A stretch of 64,000 nt of DNA from Actinomycetospora chiangmaiensis DSM 45062. GTDB taxonomy: Bacteria > Actinomycetota > Actinomycetes > Mycobacteriales > Pseudonocardiaceae. A program made the position numbers and the translations under genes. The stretch is from contig NZ_KB903219.1 in assembly GCF_000379625.1 (NCBI RefSeq), forward strand, positions 124,001 through 188,000. Direction: 5' to 3'. Each line of letters begins with the position of its first letter. Position 1 is the first letter of the stretch. The notes below the pieces were generated by a model, which was given only the letters and a program-made list of their open reading frames with translations, made no database searches and was not told the origin of the DNA. Below are positions 27,018 to 34,503 of the stretch, one piece after another.

Positions 27018-28235
27018 ATGACGGTGGACGTCGCACGGGTCCGGGGCCAGGTCCCCGCGCTCGGTGACGGCTGGGTCCACCTGGACGCCCCCGCGGGCAT
27101 GCAGGTCTCCGAGCAGGTGGCGACGGCGGTCTCCGCGGCGCTGCGCGCACCGGTCTCGCCGCCCGGGTCGGTCTTCCCGGCCTCGCAGCGCGGCGGCGCG
27201 ATCGTCGACGCGGCCCGCCGCGCGGTGGCCGACCTCGTCGGCGCGGACCCGAAGGGCGTCGTCCTCGGGGCCTCGGCGGGATCGCTGCTGGAACGCCTCG
27301 CGGACACGCTGTCCTCGTCGTGGTCGCTGGGCGACGAGGTCGTCGTCTCGCGGCTGGACGACCGGGCGAACGTGCTCCCCTGGACCCGCGCCTGCTCCCG
27401 GGCGGGGACCGGGGTGCGGTGGGCCGAGGTCGACATCGAGACGTGCGAGCTGCCGAGCTGGCAGTACGACGAGCTGGTGGGCCCCCGCACCCGCGTCGTC
27501 ACCGTGACCGCCGCGTGCGGGCACCTCGGCACCCGGACCGAGATCGCCGCGATCGCCCGGAAGGTCCACGCGCTGCCCCCGCCCGCGTCGGGCGTCGAGC
27601 CGCTGATGATCGTGGACGCCTCGGCGGCGGCGCCGTACCTGCCCCTCGACCTCGAGACGATGGGCGCCGACGTCATGGTGCTCTCGGCCGCGGCCTGGGG
27701 CGGCCCGTCGGTCGGTGTCCTGGTGTTCCGGCGGCCCGAGCTGCTCGACCGGCTGCCGGCCGCGTCCCACGACGCCGCCGCCCGCGGTCCCGAACGGCTC
27801 GAGGTCGGTGACGCCCCGGTCGCGCTGCTCGCCGGCCTGGCGGCGTCGGTCGACCACCTCGCCGACCTCGACGACCGTGCCCGGGGCTCGCGGCGCGACC
27901 GCGTGCTCACGTCGATGTCCTCGCTGCGCGCCCACCACGACGAGCTGACCGCCCACCTCGTGAGCGAGCTCCGCTTCCTGCCGGGCGTCACCGTGATCGG
28001 CGACCCGGCCCGCCGGATCCCGACCATCGCCTTCGTCGTCGCGGGCCACACCGCCCAGGAGGTGGCCGAGCGGGTCGCCGACCAGGGGGTCTGCGTCCTG
28101 ATCGACCCCGGCGACCAGGGCGCGCTCGAGGTGATCGGTGGCGCCGAGATCGGCGGGGTCGTCAAGGTGGGCCTGGCGCACTACACCTCGCGCGCGGACG
28201 TGGATGCGCTGGTGGGTGCGCTGTCGCGGTTGTGA
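27018..28235 (+). CDS. Class V aminotransferase-fold protein lacking the PLP lysine (Rv3778c-like)
   Basis: 405 residues with the fold of cysteine desulfurase/class V aminotransferases: GASAGSLLERL near the phosphate-binding turn, LMIVDASAAA for the PLP Asp, and a conserved C-terminal small domain. At the signature (usually SGHK...GP.G.G) it reads SAAAWGGPSVGVL, so the Schiff-base lysine is replaced by A226. It may therefore be a non-catalytic paralogue or bind PLP differently. It sits next to bpa and diverges in neighbourhood only from the oxidoreductase, as the Rv3777/Rv3778c pair does. Its stop is in TGAGCTCCGCTC, a repeated gene-end module. Confidence 0.8.
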   Translation: MTVDVARVRGQVPALGDGWVHLDAPAGMQVSEQVATAVSAALRAPVSPPGSVFPASQRGGAIVDAARRAVADLVGADPKGVVLGASAGSLLERLADTLSSSWSLGDEVVVSRLDDRANVLPWTRACSRAGTGVRWAEVDIETCELPSWQYDELVGPRTRVVTVTAACGHLGTRTEIAAIARKVHALPPPASGVEPLMIVDASAAAPYLPLDLETMGADVMVLSAAAWGGPSVGVLVFRRPELLDRLPAASHDAAARGPERLEVGDAPVALLAGLAASVDHLADLDDRARGSRRDRVLTSMSSLRAHHDELTAHLVSELRFLPGVTVIGDPARRIPTIAFVVAGHTAQEVAERVADQGVCVLIDPGDQGALEVIGGAEIGGVVKVGLAHYTSRADVDALVGALSRL

Positions 28236-28252
28236 GCTCCGCTCCCGTGAGA

Positions 28253-28292
28253 GCGAAGCGTCGTTGCTGTCATCCAGTGGCAGGGAAGCCAC
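28253..28292 (+). repeat. 40-nt dispersed repeat, intergenic copy
   Basis: It starts GCGAAGCGTCGTTGCTGTCA, and its reverse complement recurs at 14733-14772 inside an emb gene. It lies between two convergent genes, followed 21 bp later by the 15-mer repeat at 28314. Confidence 0.75.
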
Positions 28293-28313
28293 CTCGGCGG
28301 GCCCGGCCGCGCG

Positions 28314-28328
28314 ACCCGTCGTCGGGAA
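28314..28328 (-). repeat. 15-mer TTCCCGACGACGGGT, minus orientation
   Basis: Exact copy, directly abutting the stop codon of the quinone oxidoreductase gene. Other exact copies: 5539, 29927, 33210, 41752, 44337, 50796 and 63248. Confidence 0.9.
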
Positions 28329-29321
28329 TCAGGCCGACGGCACCTCGAGGATGATCTTCCCGACGACGCCGCCGTCGTCCATGAGCTGGTGGGCCCGGGA
28401 CGCCTCGGGCATCGGGATGCGCTCGTGCACGATCGGACGGACGCGACCCGACTCGACCAGCGGCCACAGGTCCGAGCGCACGGCCGCGACGATCGTGCCC
28501 TTGCCGTCCGGACCGTCGGTGGGGCGCCCGCGCAGCGAGGTCGCAGCGACCGAGAGGCGGCGGGTCAGCATCTTCGCCAGGTTGATCTCGCCCTTGGCGC
28601 CGCCCATCAGCCCGATGATCACCATCCGGCCGCCCGCCGCCATGGCGTCGAGGTTCGCGTCCAGGTTGCGGGCGCCGATGTGGTCGAGGACGACGTCGGC
28701 GCCGTGCCCGTCCGTCGCCTCCTTCACCAGCTCGACGAGGTCACCGTGGTAGTCGAGGGCCGCGTCGGCGCCGAGGTCGCGGCAGAGCTGGAGCCGGTCC
28801 TCGTGGCCCGCCGTCGCGAGCACCGTCGCGCCGAGCGCCTTGCCGACCTGGATGGCGTGGGTGCCGATCCCGCCGCTCCCGCCGTGCACCAGCAGCGTCT
28901 GGCCCGAGCGCAGCCCGGCGGTGAGCACGAGGTTCGACCAGACCGTGCACGCCACCTCGGGCAGTCCACCGGCGTCGACGAGCGAGACGCCCGCGGGCAC
29001 CGGGAGCAGCTGGGCCGTCGGCACGGCCACCTTCTCGGCGTATCCGCCGCCGTCGAGCAGCGCGCAGACCTCGTCGCCGACGTTCCAGCCGCTCACCCCG
29101 GAGCCCACCGTGCTGATCCGTCCGGAGCACTCCAGTCCCGGCAGCTCGGACGCCCCGGGCGGCGGCGGGTAGTTGCCCTGCCGCTGCATGACGTCGGCGC
29201 GGTTCACCCCCGCGGCGACGACGTCGATGACGACCTCGCCCGTCCCCGGCTCGGGGTCGGGCTGTTCGGTCCACTCGAGGACCTCGGGTCCGCCGGGCTC
29301 ACGGATGGCGATGCCGTACAC
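28329..29321 (-). CDS. NAD(P)H-quinone oxidoreductase, zinc-independent MDR family
   Basis: 330 residues. A GroES-like N-terminal domain with VNRADVMQRQGNYPPPPG is diagnostic of the PIG3/QOR subgroup, followed by a Rossmann domain with VHGGSGGIGTHAIQ. It lacks the catalytic and structural zinc cysteines, so quinone or enone reduction with NADPH is expected. It is the equivalent of Rv3777. The GTG at 29321 has TACCGT 7 nt upstream. It is divergent from the marR gene by 79 bp. Confidence 0.88.
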   Translation of the reverse strand: MYGIAIREPGGPEVLEWTEQPDPEPGTGEVVIDVVAAGVNRADVMQRQGNYPPPPGASELPGLECSGRISTVGSGVSGWNVGDEVCALLDGGGYAEKVAVPTAQLLPVPAGVSLVDAGGLPEVACTVWSNLVLTAGLRSGQTLLVHGGSGGIGTHAIQVGKALGATVLATAGHEDRLQLCRDLGADAALDYHGDLVELVKEATDGHGADVVLDHIGARNLDANLDAMAAGGRMVIIGLMGGAKGEINLAKMLTRRLSVAATSLRGRPTDGPDGKGTIVAAVRSDLWPLVESGRVRPIVHERIPMPEASRAHQLMDDGGVVGKIILEVPSA

Positions 29322-29328
29322 GCGGCGG

Positions 29329-29334
29329 ACGGTA
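29329..29334 (-). promoter_or_regulatory. -10 hexamer of the quinone oxidoreductase gene
   Basis: TACCGT on the minus strand, 7 nt before GTG 29321; leaderless type. Confidence 0.45.
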
Positions 29335-29387
29335 GTGGTGCGGACGGCCCGACGCAGAAGGGCGAACCGGAAACGATTGCCTCCGGG

Positions 29388-29393
29388 TAAGAT
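29388..29393 (+). promoter_or_regulatory. -10 hexamer of the marR-family gene
   Basis: TAAGAT 7 nt before ATG 29401. No convincing -35 box; leaderless type. Confidence 0.5.
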
Positions 29394-29400
29394 GCAAGGC

Positions 29401-29865
29401 ATGTCCACCTCGGAGGAGCCGCGCTGGCTCGACGCCGAGGAGTGGCGTGCCTGGCGGAACTTCATCGCCGGGCAGGCGCTCCTGCTCGGTCGCCTCGGCC
29501 GTGAGCTCTCCGACGGCCACGATCTCGCGTTCGCCGACTACGAGATCCTGGTCCGGCTCTCCGAGAAGGCCGACCACCGCCAGCGCATGACCTCGCTGGC
29601 CGAGGAGGTCGTCGCCTCCAAGTCCCGGCTCTCGCACCAGGTCGCCCGCCTCGAGGGGCAGGGCCTGGTCCGTCGCGAGGTGTGTGACTCCGACGGTCGG
29701 GGAGTCTTCGCCGTCCTCACGCCGGAGGGCTACGCCCGCCTGCAGAAGGCCGCGCCGGACCACCTCCGCGGCGTCCGCGAGCACTTCGTCGATCTCCTCG
29801 ACGAGGACGAGCGCCGCGTGATGGGCGACGTGATGGAGCGCATCGTCGCGAAGCTCCGCCCCTAG
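29401..29865 (+). CDS. MarR-family transcriptional regulator
   Basis: 154 residues. The winged helix-turn-helix is recognisable at MTSLAEEVVASKSRLSHQVARLEGQGLVRREVCDSDGRG..LTPEG, flanked by the dimerising helices typical of MarR. Ligand and targets are unknown. It diverges from the quinone oxidoreductase gene, the usual placement for a MarR repressor of an oxidative or quinone-stress gene. No obvious palindrome lies in the 79-bp gap. Confidence 0.88.
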   Translation: MSTSEEPRWLDAEEWRAWRNFIAGQALLLGRLGRELSDGHDLAFADYEILVRLSEKADHRQRMTSLAEEVVASKSRLSHQVARLEGQGLVRREVCDSDGRGVFAVLTPEGYARLQKAAPDHLRGVREHFVDLLDEDERRVMGDVMERIVAKLRP

Positions 29866-29880
29866 CCGTCGGCGGCAGCG

Positions 29881-29919
29881 GTGGCCCATCGCTGTCATCC
29901 GACGTCAGGACGGCGCCAC
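29881..29919 (-). repeat. 39-nt dispersed repeat, copy 1
   Basis: Begins GTGGCCCATCGCTGTCATCC and ends GGCGCCAC on the plus strand. Copies of the same length, in reverse, are at 32405-32443 (34 of 39 positions by eye) and 48590-48628 (ends only). Confidence 0.65.
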
Positions 29920-29926
29920 CCACTCC

Positions 29927-29941
29927 TTCCCGACGACGGGT
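29927..29941 (+). repeat. 15-mer TTCCCGACGACGGGT
   Basis: Exact intergenic copy, 7 bp from the 39-nt repeat. Confidence 0.9.
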
Positions 29942-30062
29942 CGGCCCGGCTGCCGCCGAGGCGTCACGCATCCGCCCGAGGGCGGCTCCGGCGGACCGAT
30001 CGGTGACGTCTCGTCCGTGCCCTGCCGCGACGTCGGTGCCCCGGTTGCCTACCCTGACCCGC

Positions 30063-30150
30063 GGAAGCGTGGCAGAGCGGCCGATTGCACCCGCCTTGAA
30101 AGCGGACGTACCGAGAGGTACCGGGGGTTCGAATCCCCCCGCTTCCGCCA
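30063..30150 (+). tRNA. tRNA-Ser (anticodon TGA)
   Basis: Acceptor GGAAGCG pairs with CGCTTCC, followed by G and an encoded CCA. The anticodon loop is CTTGAAA within stem CCGC/GCGG. There is a long class II variable arm (TACCGAGAGGTA) and T loop GTTCGAATC. It reads UCA and probably UCG by wobble rules. Confidence 0.95.
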
Positions 30151-30194
30151 CCGGCCGAGCAACCGGACGTGGGAATCACCTACGCTGCTCGGCC

Positions 30195-30546
30195 GTGACG
30201 ATCGAGAACACGGGCGTCGCACTGGCTCGGCGGGCCGCGGAAGCACTCGAGGCGCTCGACCAGCACGGCCCCCACCTCCGACCGCCGGGCAGTGACCGCT
30301 TCGGATGGACCGCCGACGTGCTCGACGAGCTGGCCCGGGTGGCCGAGCTGCTCGGCCGTGCCGTCGACCATGCGTCCGGCGACGAGAGCGCGGTGGTCCG
30401 CCGCGAGACCCAGGACCTCGTCGACGCCATCGTGGCGCACCGCAACACCGATGCTGCAGCCCGCCCGGGACGCGACGGCGGACGTGCGCGCGGCGCACGC
30501 GGACCGCACCCGGCGCGACTACGGACCGCCCACCGGACGCAGCTGA
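30195..30546 (+). pseudogene. Small conserved protein with an apparent frameshift; paralogue of the gene at 49813
   Basis: From GTG 30195 the frame encodes [20 protein letters not shown], closely matching [20 protein letters not shown] in the gene at 49813-50163. Near 30445 the frame loses its high third-position GC. The next frame takes over with RNT..MLQPARD, which aligns with [10 protein letters not shown] of the paralogue, and ends at 30546, 2 bp before the convergent TetR stop. Without the shift the frame would run 300 bp antisense into the TetR gene. Either a real one-base indel or a sequence error. Function unknown. Confidence 0.6.
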
Positions 30547-30547
30547 C

Positions 30548-31210
30548 TCACGTCGGCGGGTGGAGCGCCTCGATCCCCGCCAGCGCGATGTCGATCCCGG
30601 CGAGGAACTGCTCGCGGTCGTCGTGGTGGCGCATCTGGTCTCCGAGCGTGCGGGCGAAGGACCACTCCTCGGGGTCGAGCTCCTCCCACCGTGTCGCCAT
30701 CGCGTCGAGCATCTCCTCGCGGTCCCCGTCCGGTCCGGCGGCCCGCGCGTTCGCGGCGTTCTGCGCGGCGGCCCCGAGGATGTACTGCACCAGCACCGTC
30801 GTCGTGACGAACCAGTCGTGCTGCGGCACCCCGAGCGCGCGGACCTGACGCCCGACCGCCTCCACGATCCGCGGGCCGCCGGCCTGCCAGGCGCCGTGCG
30901 AGAGCCGGGCCGCGACCCACGGGTGCTCGTCCACCGCGTCGAACAGCCCGAGGGCGACGGCCCGGAGCCGGTCGTGCGGTGAGCCCGAGGCGGGTTCCTC
31001 CGCGAGTGCCGTGAGCACCACGGCGTCGGTCGCGGCGTCGAGCAGCTCGTCCTTGTTCGCGACGTGCCAGTAGATCGCGCCCGGGCCCGTCGCGAGCCGT
31101 CCGGACAGCACGCGGAAGGTCAGCCCGGTCTCGCCGTCGGCGTCCAGCACCTCGACGGCCGTCGCGACGATCTGGTCGCGCGAGAGTGACTCGGGACGTC
31201 GGGGTGCCAC
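30548..31210 (-). CDS. TetR-family repressor of the TetX-like gene
   Basis: 220 residues. The N-terminal helix-turn-helix (SRDQIVATAVEVLDADG..LTFRVLSGRLATGPGAIYWHVANKDELL) has the form seen in TetR(class)/AcrR repressors with a TetR_C-like ligand domain. It is divergent from a flavin monooxygenase gene with two identical palindromes between them, the classic arrangement for ligand-induced control of both genes. The GTG at 31210 was chosen as the last start before the helix-turn-helix. Confidence 0.88.
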   Translation of the reverse strand: MAPRRPESLSRDQIVATAVEVLDADGETGLTFRVLSGRLATGPGAIYWHVANKDELLDAATDAVVLTALAEEPASGSPHDRLRAVALGLFDAVDEHPWVAARLSHGAWQAGGPRIVEAVGRQVRALGVPQHDWFVTTTVLVQYILGAAAQNAANARAAGPDGDREEMLDAMATRWEELDPEEWSFARTLGDQMRHHDDREQFLAGIDIALAGIEALHPPT

Positions 31211-31219
31211 GAGGCCATC

Positions 31220-31225
31220 TTGACA
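31220..31225 (+). promoter_or_regulatory. -35 box of the TetX-like gene
   Basis: A perfect TTGACA, with CAAACT 17 bp downstream (31243-31248) as a weak -10. The left operator sits between the two boxes. Confidence 0.5.
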
Positions 31226-31229
31226 CGCC

Positions 31230-31265
31230 TGGAACAACGTTCCAAACTGATGGAACAACGTTCCA
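31230..31265. promoter_or_regulatory. Twin TetR operators
   Basis: Two identical 15-bp sites TGGAACAACGTTCCA at 31230-31244 and 31251-31265, each GGAAC-n5-GTTCC, 21 bp apart centre to centre (two helical turns). They cover the promoter region of the divergent tetR/monooxygenase pair. Confidence 0.85.
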
Positions 31266-31276
31266 GAGGAGAAGTC

Positions 31277-32386
31277 ATGATCACGATCGTCGGCGCCGGA
31301 CTCGGCGGTCTCGTCCTCGCCCGCGTCCTGCACGTCCACGGCATCCCCGCCGTCGTCCTCGAGGCGGAGGCCTCGGCCGACGCCCGTGCGCAGGGCGGGA
31401 TGCTCGACATCCACGAGGAGGACGGCCAGCCCGCCCTTGCGGCGGCCGGGCTCACCGACGGGTTCCGCGCCCTGGTGCTCGAGGGACGCGAGGCGATGCG
31501 CATCCTCGACGCGCAGGGCACCGTCCTCCTCGACGAGCCCGACGACGGGTCGGGCGGCCGCCCGGAGGTCCAGCGCGCGGCGCTACGAGCGCTGCTGCTC
31601 GACGCGCTGCCCGCGGGCACCGTCCGCTGGGGGGCCAAGGTCACCGCGGTACGGGCCCTGGGCGACGGCCGCCACGAGGTGTCCCTCGCGGACGGCACGA
31701 GCCTGACCACCGACCTCCTCGTCGGTGCGGACGGAGCCTGGTCGAAGGTCCGCCCGCTCGTCTCGGATGCCACGCCGACCTACAGCGGCCGGTGCTACGT
31801 CGAGACGTGGCTGTACGACGGCGACACCCGCCATCCCGCGGCGGCCGCGGTCGTCGGCGGCGGGGCACTCATGGCGCTGGCACCCGGGCAGGGCATCTCG
31901 GCCCACCGCGAGAGCGGCGGCACCCTGCACGGGTACGTCGCCGTGGCGCGCCCGCTGTCGTGGTTCGACGAGCTGGAACCCGACACGCTGGTCGAGCGCG
32001 TCGCGCGGGAGTTCGACGGATGGGACCCCGCACTCCTCGCCCTGCTCACCGAGAGCGACACGCCACCGGTGGTCCGGCGGCTCCACACCCTGCCGGTGGG
32101 GCACCGGTGGGAGCGGGTCCCCGGGGTCACGCTCGTCGGCGACGCCGCCCACCTCGCGCTGCCCAACGGGGAGGGCGCCAACCTCGCGATGCAGGACGGC
32201 GCGGAGCTCGCCCTCGCGCTGGCGGCCCACCCCGACGACGTCGAGGCCGCCCTCGCCGCCCACGAGACGGCCATGTTCGCCCGGGCCGAGGCGTCCGCCG
32301 CCGACGGCGAGGAGATGACGTCGCTCCTGTACGGCGCCGACGCACCTCACGGTCTCGTGCGGTGGTTCGAGCAGATGGCTTCCTGA
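31277..32386 (+). CDS. TetX-like FAD-dependent monooxygenase
   Basis: 369 residues of the PHBH class A fold. GAGLGGLVLARVL (dinucleotide site) is followed by GGMLDIHEEDGQPAL, the counterpart of GGTLDLHKGSGQ in TetX. GADGAWSKVR (DG motif), VTLVGDAAHLALP and EGANLAMQDGAEL (GD motif) complete the FAD site. TetX enzymes hydroxylate and inactivate tetracyclines; close relatives act on other aromatic polyketides, so the substrate here is unproven. AGAGGAG lies 5 nt before the ATG. Control by the divergent TetR is likely. The stop codon is embedded in a one-mismatch copy of the 15-mer repeat. Confidence 0.85.
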   Translation: MITIVGAGLGGLVLARVLHVHGIPAVVLEAEASADARAQGGMLDIHEEDGQPALAAAGLTDGFRALVLEGREAMRILDAQGTVLLDEPDDGSGGRPEVQRAALRALLLDALPAGTVRWGAKVTAVRALGDGRHEVSLADGTSLTTDLLVGADGAWSKVRPLVSDATPTYSGRCYVETWLYDGDTRHPAAAAVVGGGALMALAPGQGISAHRESGGTLHGYVAVARPLSWFDELEPDTLVERVAREFDGWDPALLALLTESDTPPVVRRLHTLPVGHRWERVPGVTLVGDAAHLALPNGEGANLAMQDGAELALALAAHPDDVEAALAAHETAMFARAEASAADGEEMTSLLYGADAPHGLVRWFEQMAS

Positions 32387-32443
32387 CGACGGGTGGCCGC
32401 GAGCGTGGCGCCCTCCTGACGTCAGGTGTCAGCGGTGGGCCAC
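32380..32443. repeat. Repeat pair: variant 15-mer plus 39-nt repeat copy 2
   Basis: TTCCTGACGACGGGT (one mismatch to the 15-mer) at 32380-32394, then the 39-nt repeat at 32405-32443 starting GTGGCGCCCTCCTGACGTCA. The same two elements are neighbours at 29881-29941 but with the 15-mer in the opposite relative orientation. Confidence 0.6.
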
Positions 32444-32461
32444 GGCTGACCCGGAGCCGAC

Positions 32462-33649
32462 CTACGCCGCCACCCGCGCCCGCCGGCCCACCGTCAGCAG
32501 GAACGTCACGAGCACCGCGAGCAGCACCAGGCCCATGAGCAGGATCGAGACCCCGACGCCGACCACGCCGGCGAGCGCCGCGCACACCAGGACCCCGACC
32601 GCCCCGCCGACCGCGAGACCGGGCACCAGCGAGTTCGCCGCCCAGGTGAGGCGCCGCAACAGGGCGAGCGTCACCAGCACGACGGCGATCGGGACCGCCA
32701 CGGCGAACGCCGCGGTGACCGGCGGGACGTGGGCCAGGTGCTCCTCGACGTCCACCGCCGCCTCGATCCCGCCGCCGACCGCCGCCACCGCGCCGAACAC
32801 GACGTAGTGCCCGTAGCCCCACGTCAGGGCGACGCGCAGCGACGTGAGGCCCTCGTCGTCACCGGCGAGGAAGTAGATCCACCACAGCCCGATCACCACG
32901 AACAGCCCACCCAGCCCGAGCGCCAGCAGCCCGACCGAGAAGCCCCCCGCGTTCAGTGCCCCCGCGAAGGCGTTGGTGATCCCCAGGATCACCTCGCCCA
33001 GCACGATCAGCGTGAGCAGGCCGTACCGCTCGGCGATGTGCTCGGGGTGCCACGGCGTCGCCGGTCCCCGGGACTCGGCGAACGGCGGCAGCGACACCTC
33101 GGCGAGGATCAGCACGACCGCGACGACGAAGATCCACGGCGACGGCACGAGCACGAGCGCCACCCAGAGCAGCTGCAGGACGGCGAGCCCGGCGGCGTAG
33201 GTGCGGCAGACCCGTCGTCGGGAAGGATCGCCGGCGGCCGCGCGCAGCCACAGCGCGACCATCGCCACGCGCATGATCGTGTACCCGAGGATCACGGTGC
33301 CGAGATCGCCGTGGAACACGTCCGGGACGCCGACCGCCAGCACGAGGACGCCCGCCATCTTGAGCAGCGCGAGGGCGCGGTACGGGGCGTCGTCGCAGTC
33401 GTAGGCCGAGGCGAACCACGTGAAGTTGATCCACGACCACCAGATCGCGAAGAAGACGAGCAGGTAGCTCAGCAGGCCGGCGCCGAGGTGGTCCTCGGCG
33501 ATCGCGTGGTGCAGCTCGGCCGCGGCGCGGGCGATCGCGACCACGAACGCCAGGTCGAACAGGAGCTCGAGGGGCGACGCGGCGCGGGGCTGCTCCTCCG
33601 GGTCCCGGGCGACCATCGGCCGCCGGCACTCGGTGCGTGGGCTCGTCAC
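32462..33649 (-). CDS. Low temperature requirement protein A (LtrA) family membrane protein
   Basis: 395 residues with about ten to eleven hydrophobic helices. SPLELLFDLAFVVAIA, FFAIWWSWINFTWFAS and HIAERYGLLTLIVLGEVILGI are the recognisable LtrA signatures. The family's activity is unknown; some members affect cold growth. An exact copy of the 15-mer (33210-33224) falls inside the gene and encodes SRRR. No operon partner. The GTG at 33649 is the annotated choice; Met12 is an alternative. Confidence 0.88.
   Translation of the reverse strand: MTSPRTECRRPMVARDPEEQPRAASPLELLFDLAFVVAIARAAAELHHAIAEDHLGAGLLSYLLVFFAIWWSWINFTWFASAYDCDDAPYRALALLKMAGVLVLAVGVPDVFHGDLGTVILGYTIMRVAMVALWLRAAAGDPSRRRVCRTYAAGLAVLQLLWVALVLVPSPWIFVVAVVLILAEVSLPPFAESRGPATPWHPEHIAERYGLLTLIVLGEVILGITNAFAGALNAGGFSVGLLALGLGGLFVVIGLWWIYFLAGDDEGLTSLRVALTWGYGHYVVFGAVAAVGGGIEAAVDVEEHLAHVPPVTAAFAVAVPIAVVLVTLALLRRLTWAANSLVPGLAVGGAVGVLVCAALAGVVGVGVSILLMGLVLLAVLVTFLLTVGRRARVAA
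33210..33224 (-). repeat. 15-mer TTCCCGACGACGGGT, minus orientation, in the LtrA gene
   Basis: Exact copy, translated as SRRR. Confidence 0.9.
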
Positions 33650-33673
33650 ACGGACGAGCTTGTCAGATTCCCG

Positions 33674-34360
33674 TCAGGCCGAGGGGGCGCGCACGATGTC
33701 GCCGGGGCCGACGTGCGCCGGGGTCGGGCGCGGCTGCCCCTCCAGCACGTGCCGCACCCGTTCCGCCAGCTTCGCCGACACCGCGCGGTAGAAGCGCCGC
33801 TGGGTGAACCGGCCGAAGACGAGGAAGCCGAGGGCGATCACCGGGTTCGGGATCGACGCGCGGGAGGAGACGCCGGTGATGACGAACTCGACCCGGCCCG
33901 TCGTCGTGTTCTTGACGACCTCGTAGACCAGGCGGCCGCGCTCGAGGTGGCGTCCGAGGGTCTGGTAGCTCCAGCCCCACACCCGCTCCTGGGAGCCGTC
34001 GGCCCGCTCCCGGGTCTCGTCCACCACGGTGTCCACGCGCACGCCCATCGGGAACCGCAGCACGACGAAGCGGCCCTCGAGCAACATGTCGCGGCCCTTC
34101 AGGGGCGCATCGGCGTGGAAGAGCGCCGCCATGATGTGGCGGTCGGCGAACTCGTAGTCGTGCACGAGCGCGCACGCGATCTCCCACGGCCCGCCGGGCT
34201 CGGGCGGCCCGGGGTCCTCGACCGCGAGCGTGTGCCGGAGCCGGTCGTGGTGCCAGCCCTTCCCGCCGGTCGTCGAGGGGTCGTAGTTCAACTCCAGGCG
34301 GGCGATCTCGGCGAGGTCGGCCGCCGGATCGGACACCGGGCTCAGCCGCATGGTCCTCAT
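33674..34360 (-). CDS. DUF1990 family protein
   Basis: 228 residues. LNYDPSTTGGKGWHHDRL near the N-terminus, the central VWGWSYQTLGRHLERG and the C-terminal RFTQRRFYRAVSAKL match the DUF1990 family of uncharacterised, often high-GC bacterial proteins. No catalytic motif is evident. The ATG at 34360 was chosen because GAGGGG lies 4 nt upstream; ATGs at 34372 and 34351 are alternatives. Confidence 0.8.
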   Translation of the reverse strand: MRTMRLSPVSDPAADLAEIARLELNYDPSTTGGKGWHHDRLRHTLAVEDPGPPEPGGPWEIACALVHDYEFADRHIMAALFHADAPLKGRDMLLEGRFVVLRFPMGVRVDTVVDETRERADGSQERVWGWSYQTLGRHLERGRLVYEVVKNTTTGRVEFVITGVSSRASIPNPVIALGFLVFGRFTQRRFYRAVSAKLAERVRHVLEGQPRPTPAHVGPGDIVRAPSA

Positions 34361-34488
34361 CGCGCCCCTCATACCCGTTTTCCACGACGACCGGTCGTCC
34401 CCCGTCCGGTTGCCGACCACCGCCGTCCGCTCGCCGGACCGCCCCGGTGCACACAGGCAGCTCTCAGCGATCGCTCAGGAGCCGTCCG

Positions 34489-34494
34489 TAATTT
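34489..34494 (+). promoter_or_regulatory. -10 hexamer of the second acyltransferase gene
   Basis: TAATTT 9 nt before ATG 34504, with no Shine-Dalgarno; short-leader or leaderless type. Confidence 0.4.
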
Positions 34495-34503
34495 CCGACG
34501 GCG

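Noticed and set aside
30003-30848. Long plus-strand frame running through the TetR gene
   Set aside because: Third-position GC falls after about 30445 and it overlaps a clear TetR gene by 300 bp. A frameshift in the small gene explains it better.
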